From positions 186,001 to 250,000 of the forward strand of contig OZ017769.1 in assembly GCA_963969345.1 (NCBI GenBank): a stretch of 64,000 nt of DNA, written 5' to 3'. The notes under the pieces were generated by a model. The model did not search any database and had not been told where the DNA came from. It saw only the letters and a list, made by a program, of their open reading frames with translations. The translations under genes were made by a program, and so were the position numbers. Positions 1 through 13,892 of the stretch are shown piece after piece. The stretch comes from Turbatrix aceti (Eukaryota; Nematoda; Chromadorea; Rhabditida; Panagrolaimidae). Each line of letters opens with the position of its first letter. Position 1 is the first letter of the stretch.

Positions 1-1064
1 AGAAAAAAAAGCTGTCATGAATATCGCTCAAAAAAAATAAGTGAGCTGCTGCCAAAAAAACATAAAATCTTCTCAACAAATTGTTTGTGATTTAATTGCT
101 GCTGAAATTTTGTTAATTTAAAATAAAAATAATTTTTTTGCAACGTATTATTAATGGAAAACACAACATGCACTCGATTTTTTTTGTCTTGTTTAGTTGT
201 CAAAAATTGTTCTTTTTTTGTTTCTTTTGAGAAAAACGCATTGTTGCCATATATGGCGCATTCTAATTAATTAGCTATCTTAGCACAGAGCCAGTAAACG
301 GACTGACTTCACTGATGGATGCTGCCTTGTTGTTGCTCGTGCCCCTAGGCCTACGTATGTTAGCTGTCCGGGTATGCTTGATTTTGTTTTCTTTTAACGT
401 CTGGGGTGATAAAAAGAACAAAAACGGGACACATTGGATTTTTTGTGCGGTTTATATCTAAATTATTTTTTTCTTCAAAAAGGTCGTGACCGTTTTTTGA
501 AAATACGGCAAAAATAAAATGCGCATTTGTGGTCTACCTATTTTTGTCATTTTTTTCTGCCGTTTTATTTATTTTGTCACCATTTTCGCCCTGCTTACAA
601 CTTCTTAGTTTTTCTTCCGTACACGCGTTCGTTCGTATTTTTTTTATTAGGAATTTTTTACAACTTTTTTGTATCCCAGGAGAAGAAAGCTGGCAAGCCG
701 GGCAGGGAAAGCCATGATGTTTCGGCTTACACTTGAATAACTTGATATATTTATGGACTGTTTGTATATATTCTCATTACAAATTACTTTTTTCTGGTGA
801 GATGGGGGTAGCGGGCACACTTGCACTTTTCAACTAACCCACAATCCAATCCACATTTGTACTTGAGGATCTATCTGGCCGGAGAGAAGCCAGCGTGCCA
901 TGCACACAAGTCCCACTAGTCACTGTGCCGAAATCTGATCCCCCCTCCTGTGCTTGCATCTTGCCTCCCCCCCCCTTCGCTTTCTGAGGTCGTCTCACAT
1001 CCACCGGGCGAACGAACAGCAAAAAGGAAGTCCGCCGCGCCGCCGCCGCCTGGGTTGTCTGACT
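1..1064. other. AT-rich spacer, no gene seen
   Basis: Long T and A homopolymer runs dominate. The open frames here (for example 527-736) are short, are made of Phe/Leu/Ser from T-runs, and lack a family match or a plausible intron partner. I see no RNA gene. Confidence 0.6.
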
Positions 1065-1072
1065 GGGAGGAT

Positions 1073-1611
1073 CAGAGTTGTTCAATTCGACAATTTTCAG
1101 TGCTCGCTCTGCTCGCGCTCTTTGAGCAATTCACTTTTCCGTGCTCGCTCTGCTCATGCTCTTTGAGTTTCTAAAATTTTCGCGCTCGCTCCGCTCGCGC
1201 TCTTTTATTCTCAGATCCTCTGCTCTTGCTCTGCTCACGCTCGTGAGTTGAGCAGGAGCGAGCAATGAGCGAACATGGCTCACACCTAAAAATGTGAATT
1301 TTGAGTCACAAATTCAGTCCCTCGCGAAAAGAAAGACCGCATATTGTTTGGAGATACCCCCAACATCGTGTTTTTGATCGAAACTATCAATATTTTAGTA
1401 TTTGTAGCACTAAATTTATAGTGAGCAGTGCTCATTTAAAAATTTCTCTTGCTCGCTCTGCTCGCGCTCTTTGAGCAATTCAATTTTTCGTGCTCGCTCT
1501 GCTCATGCTCATTGAGCACTGCAATTTTTCGCGCTCGCTCCGCTCGCGCTCGTGAGCTGAGCAGGAGCGAGCAGTGAGCAAGAGCAATTTGGTGAGCATC
1601 AAACAACTCTG
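1073..1611. mobile_element. hAT-like non-autonomous element, family A, copy 1
   Basis: The element begins CAGAGTTGTTCAATTC and ends with the inverted form GATGCTCAAACAACTCTG-like end (CATCAAACAACTCTG at 1597-1611). It is flanked by a perfect 8-bp direct repeat GGGAGGAT at 1065-1072 and 1612-1619. An 8-bp duplication plus a CAGAG terminus (YARNG type) is the signature of hAT transposons. The interior is filled with degenerate direct and inverted copies of GCTCGCTCTGCTCGCGCTC separated by short T/A linkers, so the whole element is strongly self-complementary. It has no open frame for a transposase. Related, shorter copies lie at 13443-13612 and 27108-27176. Confidence 0.85.
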
Positions 1612-1619
1612 GGGAGGAT

Positions 1620-4600
1620 AGTAAAAGTGAGTTCTAATTCTCTCAAGTTCTTTCTTTCGTCGAAGCGCATTTTTGACGACGACGATGACAAACGATGGCT
1701 GTGGTGTGTGTGTTTTCGTTAATCCGGCTCAAAAACATACACACCTTTTCAGCGACCAGGCAGGCGATTGGATTCGAAGATGAATGGCACCTTTATCCTT
1801 ACCTTCATCCTTCTCGGTCGCATGCTCACACATGCACTCCCCTTCCTCCCGTTAATGTACAAATTTTCATCAACGATGGGTGTGATGTTGCGGTCGGTCC
1901 TACCGAGCCTTCTCCCCAACTCCGACCGACCCATCCGGATTAGCCATAATTTGTTTTGGTGTGATTTTCTGATGGGCAAGGCAAGTAGATTGACAAAAAT
2001 TTGCGAACTAGGTGCCACCACGACCAGCGCAATCCGAAAGGAAAAGTTTGTATTCCTTTGCTCATCGTAATCGTAAAACGATCGGAAGCATCTAATAGGT
2101 GTAGGCTACCGTCACCCCGTTTCGTAAACGTTATGTCGATTTTTTTGTCTACAACATATAAAACATCTCGTAGATAAATTTTTTGAGGGAATGAGTAATT
2201 TGAGAAGACTATTTTTTTGGAGGGTAGAGAATTTTTTTAACGCATGTAGCAAATTGTGTGATATACGGTTTATGATAGACGTGAAAGCGGGAAGGGAGAG
2301 GTAATATGAGATGAAAGTGCGTATGTGATGATTTCTAGTTTATTTTTGGGTTCATTGTTCACTTACGAATTCACAGCAAGCAGACGATAGTTTGTGTGTA
2401 GCAGGTGATTTTTTTACTGTGTAATGGATGGTTATAACTTTTATCAAAAAAAAGTTTGAGAATTGAAAAAATCATGCCAGCCGGCTCAGAAAAAAAGGTT
2501 AACTGCATGCTTATTTTGAATAACGTGAGAAGAAATTTTGGATTCTCATCCTAAATACAATACAAGTAACGTTCATTAGTATACACAAAAATTACGGTTA
2601 GCATGGTTAAAATTTTACGATCTCGTCTGTAAGAAAATATTTTCTGTTTAACTGAAAATGAATAATCTCAAACACCTTGTTTTTAGCAAACCATTTTTTT
2701 ATTTGCATATATTGTCGATAATGAATAAATAGATTCCTGAACTTTTTTTTGTGTGACATTTTTTTATGCCGTTTATTTCCTGTTATCGTAAACATTTATC
2801 GTAATTCGAATGAATGCAGCTTTCTTTTCCCTCTTTGTTCGCTTGAAATGTTTTTGTCTTTTTGAAAAAAAACCCGCGAATTTTTTTCCTCATGGCTAAT
2901 TAATCAAACGAGTCAATTGATTAAATATTTGTCCGATTTTTCAAATGTCAAAAATAATGAGAAATAGATTTTTCGTTTCGGGAAATGACGAAAAAACACG
3001 TATAAAAATAAAAAACATTAGTCGGTGGTTTGGCTGGATGCGGCCTGACGATAATGACGTCCCTCCCGTCAGTTTGTGCTTGGCATCTTGATGCGTGTTG
3101 TGAGTGGAGTGAGTGAGTGAGTGTGCAAAACAATAGATTGGTTAGTAATACAGGCAAGCGAGCAGGCAGGGGAGGGGAGAGTTGCAAGCTGTTCGTTGGT
3201 TGTTGGGTAATAGCGTAGTTGGCGGCGGCAGTAGTGGTGATGGCATACGAAGAAGGGCAGGAGCAATGTGACAAGAATGGTTATGGTTATTGCTTTTGTT
3301 CTTCTCCTTTCTTTCTTTTTCACCCGATTGTCGTCCCGCATTGTCATTTCTTTTTTTTTCCATGTCGAGAAAAAATATGTAAGCATGCCAACCACGAAAT
3401 ATACACGCAACAGATTGCAGCTCGAGCAGTTTTTTTTTGTTCCAGCTATCCCGCGTGATGCGCACGCACGCGAGCTAAAGCGTTGGCTTTCGCGTGGAAA
3501 AAAAAGCGGATGCGCACGCGGGAAAAAACGCGCGCGTTTCCAATTTTTTTAACCGCCGCCGCCGCTCTAGAGCGCTCTCTTGCTTGCGTTCATTTTGCCG
3601 GCTCAAAGCAGCAGTACCTTGCTGCATTTGTGCGGTGAGGAGTGGATTTATTTCGGTGCCACCCAATACTGCGCAATCACGAACGGATGGGATGATGTTC
3701 TTTTTTGCCTTTTGTTGGTAAAAATCGATTTTTTTTTCTTTGTGAATTGTGCATTTTTTTCTTTGCGCACTAGATGGGGGTGAGCGGAATGGAATCTAAT
3801 TGCTATGTGTCGTCCGCATCCACCCCGTGTGGAGTCAGATCGGCGGGTCATTTTTTTTCTTCCTCTTCACTTTTTTACGATACTGATGTTGATAATGATG
3901 ATCAATACGAACTCTGCACTTGCATCTATTTCTCTTTCCAAGGCTGTGAGCAATACTTGAAGTAGTTTTTTTTGCATACGTTGTTTTATGAAACGGAAAC
4001 GATGTATCGGAGAGAAGGAAGCAAAAAATCTGGCGTTTTTTTGAGGCTATGATCGTAGTCATAATTTTAATTCCTATGCAGCTTGCAAAAAAAAATTACG
4101 ATCTTTGGATGCTATTTGAAAGTAATAACATTTAAAATGTACAAAGTGTGTTTTTTTTGACTGATTAACGAATAATAACAAAAAAAACCTTGATATTTGT
4201 GTTTTTGCATTATTGAAAGCGACTTTTTAATTCGCATTTTTTAGGAATTCCGGTGCTAGATATTAAGCGTGAGGAGTGGGAATCTATCCTTTTTAACCCA
4301 GAGACCAGAGAAAATTTTTAGCATTTATATAGATAGATGGTATTACCGTTATTTTGTGTTTTTTTATTATTCCTGATAAGAGAAGCATCTCGTATGCGAT
4401 TTTCGCTGTTCAGGTAACTCTTTTATCGCCACGCTGGCTGGCTGTCACGTTGGGAGTTGATTTTTTCATCTCACTTGCGATTGAATTCGTTGATGATCAA
4501 TACATACTGCCTATACCGCTCGCGCGTGTATGTCGTCTCTCTGTCAAGGTTAGCAAGCGGCCTGCAAGCACATAGCAGGACAAAACAACTACTAGTATTA

Positions 4601-5783
4601 TTCTTCGCCAAGAGAGTTTTTTTCTTAGCCCGACCAAATGAATAGAATAGTCAGTCAGCCATTTTTCGTCCTGTTGTGGTTTGTTTCTCTCTTCCTTCTC
4701 CTTTAGCGCGAGAGGACAACGGAAACGAAACGAAGCGCGAGCCACCACTATATTTTCTTTTTGCGAACCACTACTATATTTTCTTTTTTTTTTTGGTTGT
4801 GGGGCCGGCCGGCAGCCGTTGTCGAAGAAATGACTGCCTTTGCTCTTGCTCGCTCTCCTGCCCACACTTGATTGTTTTTTTTGCCTTGTCTTGTCCGCCC
4901 TTTTTTCTCTCTTTTGAATATGACACGACTAATTAATCATTTTGTACACCGAACTGGAGGGATGGATGGTGAAAGAGCGAAAAATATCGAATATAATACG
5001 TTTTTTAGGCCTTTACCATTTATTCATTCGAAGGCACGAGCATGCATGCCAGGGAGGACCTTTTCTTTCTTTCCCCAAAAAAATATTCCCGCGTGCTTGC
5101 TTATAGGCCTATCGCGTGTTGCTCCTTCCTGCAGAGATGGGAGGGGAGGTGTGAAGCAGCTCTGCTCTTGCTTTTGTTCCCAAAGCCGCCGCCGATGACG
5201 GAGTGACTAGGTTGTAGGCTCGTCGTTTATTTTCGGTTGTACCCACAATCACACCACGCGCCTAACAACAAAAATGATGATTCTACTCACTTTCCTTTCG
5301 GACATTGATTACAACACCAAAAAAAGGAAATATGATACATCGGGAGATTTATATTAGAGAAAAGTGTTCAAAAAAATTTACGTAAGGTCGTGAACGTTTA
5401 TCGAATTCGCACATTGCGCGCTACAAAATTTGGGTTTTTTCACTTTGTCTCTCCGCTTTGCTTTCCTGTTTGCTTTTTTCCATGAGATTTGCTTCACTAT
5501 TTTGTCATTTTGTGTTTTAACGCGGTTTGTACCCATTAGTAGATAGTTTACATCGTTCGCTCGTGTTGCTGTCATTTTTACGAATTATATGCTAAATTGT
5601 ACATCTTGCAGAAAAAGGTTGTACCATCACGGTGTAACAATTAACGATCTGTGTTGATTTATTAGCCGTGCCTTTTACTGCACTCTACAAGGAAATCCTC
5701 TTCCTCCTGCGGTCACATACGCACAGCACACACGTGGCTAATCAATCTGACGCCGTGTGTTCTTGTTGTGTGTACTCTACTGA
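1620..5783. other. 4.2-kb spacer upstream of unc-37
   Basis: No supported gene is visible. The stretch holds T-runs, a GAGT microsatellite near 3105-3124, a CG-rich patch at 3530-3590, and a short tandem duplication of a CCACTATATTTTCTTTTT-like unit near 4743-4790. Because unc-37 lacks an in-frame ATG in its first visible exon, one or more 5' exons of that gene, with its promoter, probably lie here; I could not place them. Confidence 0.5.
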
Positions 5784-8719
<2,936 letters not shown>

Positions 8720-9429
8720 TTTGTGTTTTTTCCCCATTTATATAATTATTACCACTCTTGTTTGTTTACTTATTCTGGTTGTCGTCGTCTTTTTCACGCC
8801 AAATTTCTCGAAGTTTTTTGTTTGTTCTGTTTTTTCGCATATCCATCCATGTATGGGAGAGTCAAAGCCTTCCAGAAAGATGTGTAGTTTTGTCGATCAC
8901 ACAAACACACCAAATCGAGTGAACATTGTTTATCTCTGCCTTTTTTTACACTTCTTTTTGACTAAACTTGTGCATCGACGCGAAACACCTCACTCGATCC
9001 AAAGTTTTTTTCTATTTTTTTTCGAAAACTCATCAGGAATCTCACGAAAATCAAAAAAATGGACCCCTCGTGTTAATATTATTGTTGCTGCATTTTGTAT
9101 CGAAAATAATAGACAATTTTTTGTGTCCATGTTTTTTAACACACAATTTGCCAGACATTGCTGCATTTGAAACGACAAAAAATCAAGATGCAAGGCGTAC
9201 TTTATATGTGTACTTGTAATACCCCTACTCCTGCTCGTTCGCGTATGTGTCTTTTCTCCTTTGTTCTCGAGATCTTCACTTGCCTCAACCAGGCGAATGT
9301 TGTTGATTATGATGATGATACGCACTGATTTTTACTTTTTTTACAAAAAAACAATAAACGTCAAACATGATTCACTTATTATTCTGGATTTGTTTCCGAC
9401 TACGGCATCTGCGATCTCTTCAAAAAGAA
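8720..9429. other. Convergent spacer between unc-37 and the receptor gene
   Basis: T-rich 3' flank shared by two convergent genes. An AATAAA at 9351-9356 on the + strand is far from the unc-37 stop. No gene is seen. Confidence 0.5.
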
Positions 9430-11084
9430 TCAATACTCAGTTGGTGCCATCTGATTGGAATTAATGCTGGTCCTTTTGATCCCGCTGTTGTAGACGCGCA
9501 TAACGTCGGTAACTGTGGCAGCGCTTCTGGTTGGGATCGCTTTGCCCCACAGCAATTGAATCACCCGACGTCGGTAGTAGGGCAGGAAGGCGAGCATCAT
9601 GAGTGTGTTCAACGGCGAGTGGCAGTAGATAAGCAGAAATGCGCCGATTACCATGTCTAAATGTTTTTCATGACGGAGTGTTCTTAAAAAATAAAGCTTA
9701 CACGGCACGATGACTTCAAACTTCAAGAGTGTGAATAGACAAATCATGGAAAAGGGGCCGTAGAGGCACATTACCGGTATCATTATCTGGAATTATTCAA
9801 AAAAATTGGTTTAGATGGTAGCAAATAAAGGTCGTTTACATGCTCACATCCAGGGTGGCAACACGGGGGATGCCGACGGGGTTCCCGGGGGATTATCTCC
9901 GGGGATTCCCCGCCCAAAAAGTAATCCCCCGTAGGATTTTGAGATCAAAATTAAAAAGGCGTATTTTTACTTCCATGCCACTTTTTTTAAACAATTTTTT
10001 TGGTAAAATTCAATAATGAGAAAAAACATGTATGCATTGATAAAAAAATTCGATAGTAATGGCTGTTTGCGTTGATCACGGTTCAAACTACCCTTTTTAA
10101 ATTTTCAAACTAAGTTACTGGAGTATGGGGATATCCCCGGGGACATCCCCGGAATTCCCGGGGATAATCCCTCGTTTTCAACCCCCCGGGGGATTGCGCC
10201 ACGGTGCACCATGCTCACATCAGTACTCACCTGAAAAACAAGACTGATAACCAACTGCTTCTGAAGCTGATATGTCTTTGTCGACATCTCAGATCGGTGC
10301 TGTTTAAGCGTTGCAAGCGACTTATACGCCAGTGTGAGGGTCATGATAACAGCCAACGTGCACATAACCGTAACCGAGGATATAAAAAGTACTGGATACC
10401 ACGTGATAGAGAAATGGACTGCACTGCAACCACTGTTGTACTTATTCCTCAGCGATGGCCATTGCTAAAACATTTAAAAAAATGTTTACAGCCATTTTTT
10501 TAACTCACGTGCAGGATGGCACGATCGATAGCTACGCGATCAGTCGACCCGAGCAGATTGAAGATGAAGCAAGGCGACAGATACAGAAAATGTGCAAGGA
10601 CTAAAGAGGCAATGAATGGCTTGGAAAGAACGATGTAAGTCCGGCGTTTGATGTGCGAGTAGCGGAAGATGAAAGCCGCTACCACGGAAAACGCAGATGC
10701 ACCGTATACAATGATGAACAGCGTCTGAAAGACAATTTTATTTTAATAAATGTACAGGAAGAAATTTTTTTAATGCCAAAAATAGCTTACAATGCCAACA
10801 AATCCCGTGAAAATGTTGTTAGATTCCAGCAGCCCCCGAGAACACATTATGAGTGCCGGAAACATGAGTTTGGGCACGAAGATACCGGCGGTGTAGATGT
10901 CAGCGCAAACGAGACAAAACGAAATGTTGAACAGGAAATACTTGTAGGCACCAAAAATCTTGGGCGACTTGAAGAGGGTCATGAACATGCCAAAAAATCC
11001 AAAACAAATAGAAATGCCACCAAAAACACGGGTTAGCAGGACAAAGGCTTGGTGGTCGTAGATTTCAAAGTTTACGTCCGACAT
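9430..11084 (-). CDS. Nematode chemoreceptor-type GPCR (Srh/Sri/Str superfamily)
   Basis: Candidate seven-transmembrane odorant or pheromone receptor of sensory neurons. Minus-strand exons: 11084-10791, 10724-10509, 10464-10231, 9786-9702, 9656-9430; the joined product has 351 residues. The order of hydrophobic segments fits seven helices. Family hallmarks are the N-terminal KYFLFNISF segment following the first helix, the TYQLQKQLVISLVFQ motif before helix 6, IPVMCLYGPF, and a helix-7 HSPLNT segment followed by the basic YRRRV tail. The last intron (9657-9701, 45 bp) could be read through, but removing it gives the better helix IVPYMVIGAFLLIY and uses a GTAAGC donor and TTTAG acceptor. Intron 3 (9787-10230) is long because it holds a palindromic repeat element. 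The class-level assignment (srh, sri or str) is not certain. Confidence 0.85.
9851..10210. mobile_element. hAT-like palindromic element, family B, uninterrupted copy
   Basis: Begins CAGGGTGGCAACACGGGGG and ends near GCGCCACGGTG; both ends carry repeated GGGGATTATCCCC-type palindromes while the centre is AT-rich. An 11-bp direct repeat ATGCTCACATC flanks it (9840-9850 and 10211-10221), which is longer than 8 bp and leaves the exact right end uncertain. It sits inside an intron of the receptor gene. It aligns, in inverted orientation, along its whole length with the outer element at 42581-43711 but lacks the inner insertion found there. Confidence 0.75.
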
Positions 11085-13172
11085 TTTTGACTTGGATTAA
11101 AATTTGGCAGCGGAGACTGTAAAGGAGTGTTTCAATTTTTTAGATTCGGTGAACTTCAGGAATATTTCACGGAACTCTGGAGAAAAATTCACGTTTATAT
11201 AAAAATATAGAAACGACTGCGTCACGCTATGACACGTATATTATATGTATAAATCACTTGGTAAAAACTGTTATTAGGATTTTTCTGACACAGACCGTAA
11301 ATTATTCAAAAAATGAAAATTGTGTAAATATTATTTGACTTAAATACTATTTTTGCATAGAAATATAGCTATGACGTGTTGATTCCCAACCGATTGTTAC
11401 TTAAAAAAATTACGAAAAACCCATAAAAAAATCTGCAGAATATTTTTGCCAGGCATAAATAAAAAATAATTTTGACACGTTCAAAAACCAAAAAGCCGTA
11501 TTTGAACTGAAAACCAAAAGTTATTTATTTATAATGACTAACTTTATACACCAAATAAAATCTAGCCGTTATGCAAATTCTATTTATAATATACCTCTCC
11601 CAGTAAATATTTGTGTATTTTTGTTAATTAAATGTTACCAAAGTTGAAATTATTTGAATTTGAATTGGAGGAAAATACTACAGTACGCTTTAAAAATTCG
11701 GTTTATTTCAGAGCATCATATTATAGAATAAAATCTGCTGTACCTGCAACTTGAGTATTATGTTAAATATATGTATACATGGCCAAGTTCCAATTACAAT
11801 TACCTAACATTGTTATAAAAAACATATTTATTTACGTGTCCGATCGAAGTCTGTTAGCGCTGGTCGAGTCTTGTGACCGTTAATTTTTTATTTGTTACCA
11901 TAAACGTCTCCGCTCGGTGTCGTAGATAGAGGGAATTTCACCGTAAGTCGTTATCTGAACAACGGCTGTTATTCCCACACGCGGCTGGGCATATGTAATA
12001 CATGGATAACACATTTTGCCAAACTGAACTTTTGTCTTTGAGTGTTTGCGTGTTTTTATCATGCCCGTGTACGACTGTACAAATGTACTCTGATAGTGCA
12101 GGGTGGTATGTTTTATGGAGTCTGTGAAAATATGTCATGTGAAACACACATTGAAAGGCATGGCGTCACGTGAAGATGGAAGACAATGACGGCGATACAG
12201 ACGCGTTACTCAGCCAGAAAAATGCAAAATGAATGCGATGAAAAAAAGATGCCGAGAATTCAGAGGGCTCTTGGGATACGACAAAGAACTATAAATCAAT
12301 CAAGCCAGCACAAATTAATTAAAATTAAAAATACCGTGTTTAAAACCTGAATTCCAAAATTAAAAAATAAGTTTTTTAAAGTGCGAATTAAATTATCTTC
12401 AACGAGTTTGCAAACCATTATATTATTTATTTTGCAGCTTTTTTGTAAACATGCGCGTGTTTTTTGGGCTTGGAAGCGTAAAGTAAACCAAAACTCGCAA
12501 AACGTAATAATATAAGAGACAGCCAAAATTGATTCTACGTTATTTATTTTTGATCATTACCAAAGTAGTTTTAAAAGATGCTGTTTTATGGTCCAAGTGG
12601 GCTTTACTACATTTCCTATAATCGTTGATAACATTTCACTCAAAAAATGTAATGAGATTATTAAGAGTGAATATATTTACAACAAAAAAATATTTAGTGA
12701 CGTCTCCTTTAATTTTTTGTAGTAATCAATTTCAAGTTGAATCAAAGTTTATTTTTTTATTTCTTGCGGGTATTTTTTTGGAACGCCATATTGTTTCGAT
12801 ATGGTGTTCCAAAATATGTTTTAATTATCTTGAAAAATAATCACTAAAACAGTAATCTCTTTCTTTTTTTTATTCTGATCGCAATTCTTCAGCCATATTT
12901 TCTTTGTTTCTAATCTGAATACTATTTTTCAAACCAAGTTACTGGAAACTATGAGAATTCGCAAAAACATTGCCCTTCTTATGACCCGCTCAACATAAAT
13001 TCATGAACGCGCCCTTCCAACCCTATCATACTTTTCTATCTTTTGCTCACGAGAAATCACGGAAAATCATCCATTCCAAAAAGCAGCACGGATGACCTAA
13101 TGACACCTGCTATGTACAACCTTCGGTCACCTGCGTGCCCTAGATCCATACAACAGATAGGTGAGCACGTCT
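11085..13172. other. AT-rich spacer, no gene seen
   Basis: About 2 kb upstream of both the receptor gene (-) and the small secreted gene (+). It consists of A/T runs with short unrelated open frames. A possible leader acceptor TTTACAG lies on the minus strand about 30-40 bp before the receptor ATG. Confidence 0.5.
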
Positions 13173-13179
13173 TATAAGG
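13173..13179 (+). promoter_or_regulatory. Candidate TATA box
   Basis: TATAAGG lies 43 bp before the ATG at 13223, a spacing compatible with a short 5' UTR. This is sequence resemblance only. Confidence 0.4.
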
Positions 13180-13222
13180 AAAGTTTGTTCTTTCGTCGCT
13201 TGCAGTCAACTAGCTGTTTAAT

Positions 13223-13842
13223 ATGCGTGTCGCAACGCTTGCCTTTCTCGCCCTGGTCCTGATTGTCACAAGTGAAGCGTGTGACATTGTCTTCAAGATC
13301 AAGTCCAACACCAAGAATAAATTCAGAATTCAAATTGTCGTCCCAGCAATCGATCAGAAGTCTGAAAAAATTGAATTCACCCATCCGGGAGAAAAGAAAA
13401 TTCAGGTATGATATCTTTCGATACATTTTTGTGTACCAAAATCAGAGTGCTCACCAAATTGCTTCGGCCCAGTGCTCGTTCGTGCTCAGGAGCGCGAACG
13501 AAGCGAGCGCGTAAAATTTTAGAAAAATCAATGAGCGCGAACTGAGCGAACTCAAAAAATTAAAGTGTTCAAGCTGAGCTAGCCCGGAAAATTAGGAAAT
13601 TGAACAACTCGGATCAAAATATTATTTTTTTTTAATTTCAGATCAAGGGAGACAATTGCAATCGACTTCACTGGGTCGTGCGCACATGGAAATCCGATGG
13701 CAAGGGTGGCTGGGTTCACGCTAAGGAAACCAAAGCCAAGTTTGAAGGCAAGGGATGGATTCGCGTTCTCATCGGCGACGATTTGACTCCTTTCTTCAAC
13801 GATCGCTACGGTATTTTGTGCTCTGAAGGCTTCTGCGGTTGA
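13223..13842 (+). CDS. Small secreted nematode protein, function unknown
   Basis: Two exons, 13223-13405 and 13642-13842, join in phase 0 to give 127 residues. Residues 1-18 (MRVATLAFLALVLIVTSEA) form a clear signal peptide, with likely cleavage before Cys-Asp. The mature part of about 108 residues is basic, with IKGDNCNRLHWVVRTW in the middle and a C-terminal RYGILCSEGFCG. Four cysteines in the mature chain could form two disulphides. I recognise no catalytic motif and can give no function; the architecture fits the many short nematode secreted families. The 236-bp intron is occupied mainly by a family-A transposable element (13443-13612). A TATA-like box precedes the gene and AATAAA follows 45 bp after the stop, which fits a compact, strongly expressed gene. 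Confidence 0.85.
13443..13612. mobile_element. hAT-like element, family A, copy 2 (intronic)
   Basis: Starts CAGAGTGCTCACCAAATTGC, which matches the right end of copy 1 (read on the other strand) with a small internal gap, and ends TTGAACAACTCGG, matching its left end with one substitution. The flanks ACCAAAAT (13435-13442) and ATCAAAAT (13613-13620) agree at 7 of 8 positions, as a decayed target duplication would. The centre keeps GAGCGCGAACGAAGCGAGCGC-like inverted units. Confidence 0.75.
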
Positions 13843-13886
13843 TCGGTGATAAAAGCGACAGTGTTTTTCTATTTTTTTATTTGTTT

Positions 13887-13892
13887 AATAAA
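13887..13892 (+). terminator. Polyadenylation signal AATAAA
   Basis: Canonical hexamer 45 bp after the stop of the small secreted gene. Confidence 0.7.

Noticed and set aside
9657..9701. Reading the last receptor intron as coding sequence.
   Set aside because: The frame stays open by chance (45 bp), but GTAAGC and TTTAG borders flank it and removal restores a continuous helix 7.
9851..10210. Clustered GGGGATTATCCCC palindromes considered as a CRISPR-like or regulatory repeat array.
   Set aside because: The units are palindromic ends of one dispersed transposable element in a eukaryotic intron; there are no regularly spaced unique spacers.
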